Of a stretch of 64,000 nucleotides of DNA, positions 50,601-57,880 are shown in pieces. Position 1 is the stretch's first letter. Each line of letters opens with the position of its first letter. A program made the translations under genes and the position numbers. The notes beneath the pieces were generated by a model. It ran no database searches, was not told where the DNA came from, and saw nothing but the letters and a program-made list of their open reading frames with translations. Source of the stretch: an uncultured Lachnospiraceae bacterium (GTDB lineage: Bacteria > Bacillota > Clostridia > Lachnospirales > Lachnospiraceae); NCBI GenBank assembly GCA_959022495.1, contig CAUEYX010000003.1, positions 166,289 to 230,288 on the forward strand. Reading direction: 5' to 3'.

Positions 50601-52954
50601 TAGAAAACGCAAAAGCTGCGTCTATTAAAAAGAGCGCAGACGATACAACCTATCACATCGAACTGGTGGAAGCTCCGGAGGATACGGCTGTTGTAAAAGT
50701 AACTCCGCTGGATATTAAAGATCTGTCTGGAAATAAAGCGGAAGAAGCGGCATCTGTCGTATACCATAAAGATAATGTGATCGTTGAAAATGAAAAAGTT
50801 GCAGAGGCAGGAGAACTCGCGGCAGCAGAGAACTCCCTGGATTCGAATAATGGCTTTACAGTATCCGCTGTTGTAAATACGACAGATACAGATCAAACGC
50901 TTGTAAAACAGGGGGGACAGTATGCGCTGCAAGTAACAGAAGACGGAAAAGCATCTTTCACATTGAACGGTGTGACAGCGATCAGCAAAGCAGCAGTCAA
51001 TGACGGGGCTGGGCATAAGATTCTGGGTGTGAAAGAAAACAATGGTATGCTGAAACTCTATGTAGATGGTCATCTGGAAGGATCTGCCTACGATGCGGAA
51101 AACAGATTCTACAAGGTAGAAAAGGCGGCTGTTACGGTTGGAGAAAACGTATCGGCAGCAGCAGTATATGATACTGCGTATGGTTATGACAAAGAAGAAG
51201 CGCAGAATATCGCAAAAGATGCGGAAGTAACAGCAAAATGGACGGCAGATGATACAAACGCGGCAAAAGGCGGCGATAGGCCGATGTCTATGGCTGTCGA
51301 TGGTAACAAGACGGATTATGTTGGAAACTATGCTGAGTTTGGCGCGGACGGAAGAGATGAATCATCTTATATGCAGATCGATTTAGGCAGCGTATGTGAT
51401 GTGGACGCATTATCCCTATACCGCTATTGGGGCGATGGCAGAACTTATAAAGATACAATTGTAGCTGTAGCTGAAAAAGAAGAAGACTTCAAAAATGGCA
51501 CTGCTGTCATTGTTTATAATGCAGATGAAACCAATGCCCACGGACTAAATTCGGAAAGCCAGGAAACATTCGACGAAGAGTATGCAGAGACATCAGAAGG
51601 CAGGTCCTGGACTCTGGCTGACAACACAAAAGTGCGGTTTGTTCGTGTTTACATGAAAGGCAGAGCAGACAGCGCGGCAACGACAAACCATATCGTAGAA
51701 ATGGAAGTATTCGGAACAAGACCGAAGAAAGAAGAGACACCGGGAGTAGATATCACGCCGCTGATCGAAAGATTAAGTGAACTGACAGCAGTAGATACGT
51801 CGAATGCAGCAGCAGACAGTGTGGCAGCGTTCAAAGCCCTTATCAAAGAGGGATATGATCTAGTGACCTCAGGCGCGCAGACACAGGATGAAGTAAGGGC
51901 TATGCTGGAGAAGCTGAAAGACGCGGAGGTGAATGTGCTTGTAGATATAACTGCGCTGAAACAGGTGATCCTGGAGGCAGGCTCCATCGAGCTGGACGGT
52001 TATACAGAGGCATCGAAACAAGCGCTTCAGGATGCTCTGGCAGAAGCAGAAACCGTATTAGAAAACAGCGCGGCGTCCCAGACTGACGTGGACAAAGCGG
52101 CGGAAGCCCTGAGGCAGGCAATCGATGGACTGACCCTCAAACCGGATGAGACCGTCAGCAAAAAAACGCTGGAGTATTTCCTGAACAGCGCGAAAGAGCA
52201 TATGGCGGCCGGTGATGTAGACAGCTGCGTGGAGTCAGTAAAGAAGCTTTTTGAGGAAGCAGTCGCTGAGGGCGAAGCCGTGATGGCGGATGAAAATGCC
52301 ACAAGAGAGGAAGTCATGAACGCATCCATGAAGCTGGTGAAAGCGATCCATGCTTTGAATATGAAGGCGGCGGACAAGACCGATCTGGAGATGGCGGCAG
52401 AACTGGCCGGCATGATCGACCTGAGCAGATACATAGAGGCTGGGCAGCAGGAATTCTCAGACGCGCTGGCAGCGGCAGAGGAAGTGCTGGCTGACGGGGA
52501 CGCGCTGCAGGGCGATGTGGACACGGCTTGGAGCGATCTGGTGACCGCGATGGAAAACCTGAGACTGAAAGCCAATAAAGAAGCTCTGGAAGAACTCTTA
52601 AATGAGGCGGCAGGCCTTGAGCTGAGCCGTTACACGGAAGAATCCGTAACCATGTTCCGGGCAGCATTTGCTTCCGCCCAGGCGGTCTTCGCGGACGAGG
52701 CGCTGACAGAAGCGGATCAGCAGAAAGTGGATGCCGCCGCAGCAGCCCTGAAGGAAGCGAAAGAAGGTCTTGTGGCGAAAGCGGACGGATCGGAAGACGG
52801 AGATGAGGATGACCAGAACCCAGATGACCAGAAAAGTGGAACTTCTGGAAACAAGGCGGCAAAGACCGGCGATGGAGCTCCGCTTATGGGATGGATGATG
52901 CTTGTGATACTATCAGGCGCGGCGGTGCTGACAGTATATAGAAAAAGAGCATAA
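47651..52954 (+). CDS. Cell-wall-anchored multidomain glycoside hydrolase, GH36/GH27-like core
   Basis: A 1767-residue secreted protein. Order: signal peptide (1-28); a beta domain holding a F5/8-type C (CBM32-like) insert (about 100-270); a GH36/27-like barrel (about 280-870) with VMDDGWNNY (about 519-527) and NYWKWDGF (D635 the likely nucleophile); a bacterial Ig-like domain; a LamG-like domain (about 1060-1180, FTVSAVVNTT, MLKLYVDGHLEGSA); a second F5/8-type C domain (about 1187-1365); at least four FIVAR-type helical repeats (about 1375-1715); a spacer rich in D/E; then AAKTGD, a membrane segment and RKRA, a sortase signal without LP. Probable role: release of alpha-linked galactose or GalNAc from host or plant glycans at the cell surface, an inference from the core. 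AAGGAG before the ATG at 47651. Confidence 0.85.
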   Translation: MQKKFFSMALAAAMTVTSVFSTTSVAEAAESAVPYGSVTVEQNDHSVTIGNEAIERTFSIADKKLSTTEIVNKRTGGEGTVFTPQDGSEEFVVKTTKEQYEPIELEAIDRTGWSAEADSYHNASGDSDGPAQNLLDGRTESIWHSNYGGGTGDENYPHSVVITFGKDVTFQSFSYTPRHQGEMTNGNIKGYELYASTAAEKLDYESEEWGEPIAKGEFEYNGVNPIYVNLEESCSAKQIKLVAVSSNNGERYAGGAEFNLHAEKAPIAADDRSFETSDLELKDGNDAVKVEDTEASINGVKKQGKKVTFSFKPYTHKEIEYTIDEVIVMYEGDHFMRKYLEIDVPDEKMTNAEIDYIDLESLKVAESDAQWTIPRGKGGIVSMEEFKANLGQPIYIQGMFFGCEFPAADTEIIDGTGFMRYYSGKTFERLQADNQLTTDGKYVTWQTVAGAARSTENEIIQADFFEYISSIATPSEFRTQYNSWFDNMMKIDDADILESFMEIDRELNKEEVRPLDSYVMDDGWNNYNDTYVVDAERSGTTLNEDGFWTFNSKFPEELTPSSELVQNFGSNFGIWVGPRGGYNFYGNLANIIEKAGNGSKAGGSIDVADRVYVKKFTEMAVNWQKEFGVNYWKWDGFADNAQFNHFNSLGGADGVPVYSETNHHMTGGYHQMYQVTDLWEAWIDLMEAVRKSEKEDGVNNLWISLTCYVNPSPWYLQWANSVWIQCIYDQKDAGFGTTKLNRQITYRDACYYDFVKNHEFQFPLQNLYNHDPVYGKEGTGMNINTASDEDFQNYLYMLSTRGTAFWELYFSDSIMTDGKYEITGEFLEWAEENYHILKNAKMIGGRPDVTTLGDGNTNEAQAEAYGFSCFDGTDGIISLRNPSASADKTITFPFDRTIGVAENAGTLNYHLEHSYLLSDPSAQTGTLTYGEEYTVNLKPNEVRILRVSAEKDTTAPKIDRIMTDGAREITVKFDEKVSGNLFQIENAKAASIKKSADDTTYHIELVEAPEDTAVVKVTPLDIKDLSGNKAEEAASVVYHKDNVIVENEKVAEAGELAAAENSLDSNNGFTVSAVVNTTDTDQTLVKQGGQYALQVTEDGKASFTLNGVTAISKAAVNDGAGHKILGVKENNGMLKLYVDGHLEGSAYDAENRFYKVEKAAVTVGENVSAAAVYDTAYGYDKEEAQNIAKDAEVTAKWTADDTNAAKGGDRPMSMAVDGNKTDYVGNYAEFGADGRDESSYMQIDLGSVCDVDALSLYRYWGDGRTYKDTIVAVAEKEEDFKNGTAVIVYNADETNAHGLNSESQETFDEEYAETSEGRSWTLADNTKVRFVRVYMKGRADSAATTNHIVEMEVFGTRPKKEETPGVDITPLIERLSELTAVDTSNAAADSVAAFKALIKEGYDLVTSGAQTQDEVRAMLEKLKDAEVNVLVDITALKQVILEAGSIELDGYTEASKQALQDALAEAETVLENSAASQTDVDKAAEALRQAIDGLTLKPDETVSKKTLEYFLNSAKEHMAAGDVDSCVESVKKLFEEAVAEGEAVMADENATREEVMNASMKLVKAIHALNMKAADKTDLEMAAELAGMIDLSRYIEAGQQEFSDALAAAEEVLADGDALQGDVDTAWSDLVTAMENLRLKANKEALEELLNEAAGLELSRYTEESVTMFRAAFASAQAVFADEALTEADQQKVDAAAAALKEAKEGLVAKADGSEDGDEDDQNPDDQKSGTSGNKAAKTGDGAPLMGWMMLVILSGAAVLTVYRKRA

Positions 52955-52974
52955 ATAATGAAAAAGTATTTGGG

Positions 52975-53022
52975 GCGCGGCCAAAAGCGGATGAAAACAT
53001 CCAGCGCAGGCCGCGCTCTTTC
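52975..53022 (+). terminator. Terminator after the glycoside hydrolase gene
   Basis: GCGCGGCC (52975-52982) pairs with GGCCGCGC (53009-53016); an inner GGATG/CATCC stem is enclosed; TCTTTCTTT follows. Confidence 0.85.
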
Positions 53023-53119
53023 TTTCTGTTTGAAAGCTGCCCCTGATGCGGCTGTACAGCTTTGATTTGCGCGGGCAGAAATATTTTTGGTATTCAAAAC
53101 TGAAATAGAAGTGCTGACA

Positions 53120-53148
53120 TTGACTTTTGGGTGTAAAAAAAGTATTAT
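53120..53148 (+). promoter_or_regulatory. Promoter of the SGNH-MBOAT operon
   Basis: TTGACT (53120-53125), exactly 17 bases, TATTAT (53143-53148). The leader of about 75 bases leads to the ATG at 53228. Confidence 0.8.
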
Positions 53149-53227
53149 TAATAGATAATGTGGCGGATTGCTGCCATGTGATACTACATGATGATATTGC
53201 ATTGATGATAGAGAGCAAGAGTGATTT

Positions 53228-53983
53228 ATGGATAAAAGACAGGAGAAAATAAGAAAGCGCGCTATTTTTGGCCTATGTATCGCGGGGGCTGTTATTGTGC
53301 TGATCCTTGTGATCTGGGGAGTGCGAGGAATTCTGCGCAGAGGGGCGGATACGTCGGCGGGAGTCGAATATATCAAAAAAGAGGAGGCAGGGAATATCAC
53401 AGCTATCGAGGAAAAAATTGTTCTGCTTGAGCGGCAGGACGGGAGCGGGGAAGATACTCGCAGCATGAAGGAAAAGTTCGCGGGAGCCGTGGTGATGGGG
53501 GATTCCGTGGCGGAAGGCTTTACAGAGTATGATATTCTGAACGCATCCAGTGTGGCGGCCAAGATCGGAGTGCACCTGAATGAGCTGGATGAGCAGATTG
53601 CGAAAGTAAAAGAATTAAGTCCGGGAGTTCTGTTCTTATATCTGGGCATGAATGATGTGAAATCGACGAATGGAGATGTGGAACGTTTTGTCTCTGAATA
53701 TAAGGAAGTGCTGACAACGCTGAAAGAAGAGGTGCCGGATGCGCACATTTTTGTGAATTCCATCTTCCCTGTACAGGAAAAGGCGGTTGAAGGGGAGCCG
53801 GTTCTAGAGAAGATACCGGAGTTTAATGAGGCTCTGAAAGAGCTGTGTGATAAGCAGACGGTGGCCTTTATTGACAATACCAGCCTGGTGTCCGATCAGT
53901 ATTACGAAGAGGACGGCGAACATTTTAAGGCGGATTTTTATCCGCTGTGGGCAGAGCATATGGCGGAGGTGGCGGCGTTATGA
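53228..53983 (+). CDS. Membrane-anchored SGNH/GDSL hydrolase
   Basis: A 251-residue protein with one N-terminal membrane segment (about 13-32, GLCIAGAVIVLILVIWGV) and an extracellular SGNH hydrolase domain: block I AVVMGDSVAEGF (catalytic Ser), block III LFLYLGMNDVKS (Asn), and block V EEDGEHFKADFYP with the catalytic Asp/His. Such enzymes remove or move acyl groups on carbohydrates. It heads the operon with DUF4358, MBOAT and DHHW genes and its stop overlaps the next ATG (TATGA). A role in de-O-acetylation or transfer on a surface polymer is inferred from context. Confidence 0.9.
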   Translation: MDKRQEKIRKRAIFGLCIAGAVIVLILVIWGVRGILRRGADTSAGVEYIKKEEAGNITAIEEKIVLLERQDGSGEDTRSMKEKFAGAVVMGDSVAEGFTEYDILNASSVAAKIGVHLNELDEQIAKVKELSPGVLFLYLGMNDVKSTNGDVERFVSEYKEVLTTLKEEVPDAHIFVNSIFPVQEKAVEGEPVLEKIPEFNEALKELCDKQTVAFIDNTSLVSDQYYEEDGEHFKADFYPLWAEHMAEVAAL

Positions 53984-54465
53984 GAGCAGGAGGATTCCGA
54001 ATTGCCCGTATTATGAAATATCTGGCCCTGATCTTGATTGTGGCTTTTGTTGTGATGATTCTGCTGTATGCCAGCGGGAGCAGCCGTCCGTTTGAGGAAG
54101 TGAAAGAAGCGGTGGGCAGTTCCCTTGATAAGGACAATCTGGTACTGCAGGACGGGTCCTCATTTAAGAGGGAGTTCGGGCTGAGCGAGGCAGACTATGC
54201 GGGAGTGATGTACTATGCCTCGGAGTTCAGTATCTCCGCGGAGGAGGTGCTTGTCGTACTGGTAAAAGACGAGAGCCAGGTTCAGGAAGTCACAGACGCC
54301 ATTCATAAGCGGACTGAGGCGAGAAAGAATGATTTCGACGGCTATGCGCCGGAGGAAGTGAAACTGCTCGAGGATGCGAAGCAGAGTGTAAGAGGAAGAT
54401 ATATTTTCTTTGCCGCCGCGCCGAAAGCAGAAGAATATCTGGAAATTTTCAGCAGCAGCCTGTAA
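53980..54465 (+). CDS. DUF4358 family lipoprotein-like membrane protein
   Basis: A 161-residue protein with one N-terminal membrane segment (about 13-31, YLALILIVAFVVMILLY) and a C-terminal extracellular domain matching DUF4358 by pattern (FEEVKEAVG, EFGLSEADYAGVMYYASEFSISAEEVLVVLVKDESQVQEV, and RGRYIFFAAAPKAEEY). Function unknown; the family often sits with MBOAT and SGNH genes in Lachnospiraceae. Its ATG overlaps the stop of the SGNH gene; GGAGG lies upstream. 49 bases before the MBOAT gene. Confidence 0.8.
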   Translation: MRAGGFRIARIMKYLALILIVAFVVMILLYASGSSRPFEEVKEAVGSSLDKDNLVLQDGSSFKREFGLSEADYAGVMYYASEFSISAEEVLVVLVKDESQVQEVTDAIHKRTEARKNDFDGYAPEEVKLLEDAKQSVRGRYIFFAAAPKAEEYLEIFSSSL

Positions 54466-54514
54466 GATGGCTGCCGCGGATGTCCGGGTGCCTGTAAGGA
54501 GAGGAAAGCATTCG

Positions 54515-55924
54515 ATGTTATTTAGCAGCGTTACGTTTTTGTTTTTATTTCTGCCTGTAGTGATGGCAGTTTATTATATGGTCCCAATGAAGGCGAAAAA
54601 TGTCGTCCTTCTGCTTGCGAGCCTTTTTTTCTACGCGTGGGGAGAGCCGGTCTATGTGGTGCTTATGCTCCTGTCCATTGTTTTTAATTATTTCTGCGGA
54701 CGGGACATCGCTTCCTGCAGTGATGACTCCAGGAAGGCGAAGCTGAGCCTTGCCTTTGCGGTTACGGTCAATGTACTCATTCTCGGCTTTTTTAAATATT
54801 ATGGATTCATTCTGGATTCGGTAAATGCCCTGCTTCCCACAGAGATACCGTACCGGGAGCTTCCTCTTCCGATCGGAATTTCGTTTTATACGTTCCAGGC
54901 AGTATCTTATCTTGTGGACGTGTACCGCAAAAAAGCAGAACCTCAGAAAAATATTCTCTATTTTGCCCTGTATATCAGCATGTTTCCTCAATTGATCGCT
55001 GGACCGATTGTGCGTTATGTGGATATCGAGGCGCAGCTTCGGGAGCGGAAGATATCTCTGCGGCGCCTGGGGCAGGGAGCGGTGCTTTTTATCATCGGAC
55101 TTGGGAAGAAAGTGATCATAGCCAACACGGCCGGCGCGGTATTTGAGCAGATCGCAGACATGCCCGCCAGCAGTCTTTCCATGCTCACAGCGTGGCTGGG
55201 GGCGTTTTCCTACGCGTTTCAGATTTATTTTGACTTTAGCGGATATTCGGATATGGCTGTGGGGCTGGGCAGGATGTTTGGCTTTGAGTTCAGGAAGAAT
55301 TTCGATTACCCGTATATCTCAAAGAGCATTACAGAATTCTGGCGGAGATGGCACATCTCCCTGAGTACCTGGTTCCGGGAATATGTGTACATCCCGCTGG
55401 GTGGAAACAGATGCTCTGTGTCCAGGAATATCTTTAACTTAATGACAGTGTGGACACTGACCGGCATGTGGCACGGGGCGGCATGGAATTTTATTGTCTG
55501 GGGTGTCTACTACGGGATGATCCTTGTGATGGAGAAATACGTCTGGGGCGCTTCGCTGGACCGTCTGCCGGGGGTTGTAAGGCATATCTATACCATCATA
55601 CTGGTGCTGGCCGGCTGGGTATTTTTCTTCAGTCCGAGCCTTGGCTATGCGCTCCGTTACCTGGGAGCTATGGCCGGGGGAGGAGCCGGGATCGTGGATT
55701 CGGAAGGAGCCTTTCTCCTCTTGACACACTGGCTGTTATATCTCCTGGCAGTGCTTGGATCTTCTGCCCTGGGAATGCGGCTGCTCGGGGCTCTGCCCCG
55801 GATGATCTCCGGAGAGAGAGCGGGCGCGGTGGTGTCGGCAGTGATCTATATGGGGATATTTGTGATCTCGATCGCATTTCTTGTGACAGATACGTTTAAC
55901 CCGTTTTTGTATTTTCGATTTTAG
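54515..55924 (+). CDS. MBOAT family O-acyltransferase (AlgI/DltB-like)
   Basis: A 469-residue integral membrane protein of the AlgI group. Hallmarks: N-terminal LLLASLFFYAWGEPVYVVLM, LPIGISFYTFQAVSYLVDVYRK, PQLIAGPIVRY, FDFSGYSDMAVGLGRMFGFEF, the FRKNFDYPYISKSITEFWRRWHISLSTWFREYVYIPLGGNR region in part, and the catalytic-type histidine in GMWHGAAWNFIVWG. It carries acyl groups, usually acetyl, across the membrane to polymers outside. The start at 54515 has AAGGAGAGG nine bases before it. It works with the DHHW protein encoded right after it. Confidence 0.95.
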   Translation: MLFSSVTFLFLFLPVVMAVYYMVPMKAKNVVLLLASLFFYAWGEPVYVVLMLLSIVFNYFCGRDIASCSDDSRKAKLSLAFAVTVNVLILGFFKYYGFILDSVNALLPTEIPYRELPLPIGISFYTFQAVSYLVDVYRKKAEPQKNILYFALYISMFPQLIAGPIVRYVDIEAQLRERKISLRRLGQGAVLFIIGLGKKVIIANTAGAVFEQIADMPASSLSMLTAWLGAFSYAFQIYFDFSGYSDMAVGLGRMFGFEFRKNFDYPYISKSITEFWRRWHISLSTWFREYVYIPLGGNRCSVSRNIFNLMTVWTLTGMWHGAAWNFIVWGVYYGMILVMEKYVWGASLDRLPGVVRHIYTIILVLAGWVFFFSPSLGYALRYLGAMAGGGAGIVDSEGAFLLLTHWLLYLLAVLGSSALGMRLLGALPRMISGERAGAVVSAVIYMGIFVISIAFLVTDTFNPFLYFRF

Positions 55925-55933
55925 GTGGGAGCT

Positions 55934-57088
55934 ATGGATAACAGAAAACGCAGAGGGCGCGCGGAGAGCCTGATGGGGAAACTATTTATATTAAGCCTGT
56001 TTCTTGTGCTGATCGTGAATCTGATTCTGCCGGACAAAGAAGAGTCAGAGGAAGAGAACCGGGTGCTGGATACAATGCCAAAGCCCAGTCTGACAAGCGT
56101 CATGAACGGAGATTTCATGGAGCAGTGGGAGAGCTATATGGCGGATCAGTTTGCCGGGCGGAACCTGTGGCGCAGCCTTAAAGTCGGCCTGGACCGGCTG
56201 GGCGGCAGCCGTATGGAGAACGGAGTTTTCATCGGGAAAGATGGACAGCTTTTGGAAGATATCGCGGTGCCGGACAACGAGCTGTTTACAGACAATATCA
56301 ACGCGGTGAAAAGCTTTGTGGATACTTACCCGGACATTCCGGCGACGGTGATGCTGATTCCGGACGCGGCCTGCATTTTAAGTGAGAGCCTGCCGGCATT
56401 TGCCAGCGTGGAGGATCAGAGACAGATCTTCAGCATGGTGGAGCGCGGCCTTGAAGATTCCGTGAACTGGGTGGACGTATCCTCCATTTTGAATAAACAC
56501 AAAACAGAGAAGTTATACTATAAGACAGACCATCACTGGACCACGCAGGGCGCGTTCTATGTGTTTCAGGAAGCGGCGGCAGGCCTTGGGATTGAGGGGG
56601 ACGTATCGGGTGATTTTGTCTCTTATGCAGTGACAGACAGCTTCAACGGCGTGCTGGCTTCCAAGAGCGGAGTGGGGCTGGATGAGAAAGAGCGGATTGA
56701 CATTTATGTGCCCATAGAAGGGGACGATGATGTGATCGTGAATTATGTTGACGAGGGAAAGAAACGGACTTCTCTGTACGATTCTTCAAAGCTGGAGACA
56801 AGAGATAAATACGGGGTATTTTTTGGTGGCAATACATCCGTCATGGACATCAGGACTGTGTCTACCAGCCAGAAGCGGCTGCTGGTGGTCAAGGATTCTT
56901 TCGCGGACTGCTTTATACCGTTTCTGACCCCATTTTACAGGGAAATTGTGGTTGTTGACCCCAGATATTACAGTGGTACAATGACAGATATCATGGACAC
57001 ATACAGGATCACGGATATCCTGATCCTGTATAGTGGGAATACATTTATGACAGACAATAATATCAGTGGAGTATTTACAGGTGAGTAA
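55934..57088 (+). CDS. DHHW family protein (AlgX/AlgJ-like)
   Basis: A 384-residue protein with an N-terminal anchor (about 15-33) and an extracellular domain of the DHHW family. The signature YYKTDHHWTTQGAFYVF (about residues 195-211) is present with the likely catalytic Asp-His; the SGNH-like serine is in LLVVKDSFADCFIP. AlgX and AlgJ homologues acetylate alginate; here the acceptor is unknown. ATG at 55934 with GGTGGGA upstream; a GTG at 55925 directly after the MBOAT stop is also in frame. The end overlaps the start of the pseudouridine synthase gene. Confidence 0.88.
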   Translation: MDNRKRRGRAESLMGKLFILSLFLVLIVNLILPDKEESEEENRVLDTMPKPSLTSVMNGDFMEQWESYMADQFAGRNLWRSLKVGLDRLGGSRMENGVFIGKDGQLLEDIAVPDNELFTDNINAVKSFVDTYPDIPATVMLIPDAACILSESLPAFASVEDQRQIFSMVERGLEDSVNWVDVSSILNKHKTEKLYYKTDHHWTTQGAFYVFQEAAAGLGIEGDVSGDFVSYAVTDSFNGVLASKSGVGLDEKERIDIYVPIEGDDDVIVNYVDEGKKRTSLYDSSKLETRDKYGVFFGGNTSVMDIRTVSTSQKRLLVVKDSFADCFIPFLTPFYREIVVVDPRYYSGTMTDIMDTYRITDILILYSGNTFMTDNNISGVFTGE

Positions 57089-57848
57089 TCGGATCAGAGA
57101 AGAATTTATACAAAAGAAAGAGCCTGTGAGGCTCAATAAATACTTAAGTGAGGCGGGCGTTTGTTCCAGAAGGGAAGCGGACCGCCTCATTGAGAATGGG
57201 AAGGTGACCGTTGATGGAAAGCCTGCCCAGACCGGGATGAGAATCACACCCGGACAGGTAGTGAAAGTCGGTGACAAAGTCGTTTCCAGACAGGATGAGA
57301 TGATTGTGCTTGCGGTGAACAAGCCAAGGGGGATTGTGTGCACGGAGGAGAAAAGGGAGAGAGACAGCATTGTGCGTTTCCTGAATTATCCTGTGCGTGT
57401 CACTTATGCGGGCAGGCTGGACAAGGATTCCAGGGGGCTGCTGCTCATGACGAACAACGGGGACATTATCAACCGGATGATGCGTGCCGCCAGCGGGCAT
57501 GAGAAGGAATACAAGGTGACAGTGGACAGGGAGATCACGTCTGAATTCATGAAAAAGATGTCCGAAGGAGTGCATATACTGGATACCGTTACAAGGCCGT
57601 GCAGGGTGGAGAAGATCGGAAAATATACCTTCTCTATCGTGCTGACCCAGGGACTGAACCGGCAGATCCGGCGGATGTGCGAGGCACTTGGATATGAGGT
57701 GAGAGACCTTGTGCGTGTCAGGATACTGAATGTCCGTCTGGGAAGCTTAAAGGAAGGTCAGTACAGGAAGCTGACGGACACGGAGCTTGATCAGCTGTAT
57801 GAGGAAATAAATCATCCGCCGGGAGAGCCTGGCAGGAGGGGAAAATGA
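57081..57848 (+). CDS. 23S rRNA pseudouridine synthase (RluF/RsuA family)
   Basis: A 255-residue enzyme that isomerises a uridine in rRNA. It has an N-terminal S4 RNA-binding domain (about 15-62, VRLNKYLSEAGVCSRREADRLIENGKVTVDG) and the catalytic motif YAGRLDKDSRGLLLMTN with the aspartate; GLNRQIRRMCEALGYEVRDLVRVRI is typical of the RluF/RluB group. The GTG at 57081 has GGAG nine bases before it; a GTG at 57066 is an alternative. It overlaps the end of the DHHW gene by eight bases. The stop touches an ATG (57845) that opens the ligA frame. Confidence 0.93.
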   Translation: MSNRIREEFIQKKEPVRLNKYLSEAGVCSRREADRLIENGKVTVDGKPAQTGMRITPGQVVKVGDKVVSRQDEMIVLAVNKPRGIVCTEEKRERDSIVRFLNYPVRVTYAGRLDKDSRGLLLMTNNGDIINRMMRAASGHEKEYKVTVDREITSEFMKKMSEGVHILDTVTRPCRVEKIGKYTFSIVLTQGLNRQIRRMCEALGYEVRDLVRVRILNVRLGSLKEGQYRKLTDTELDQLYEEINHPPGEPGRRGK

Positions 57849-57880
57849 GGGCGCGCACCCAGAACAAGCGGGAGGAAATT

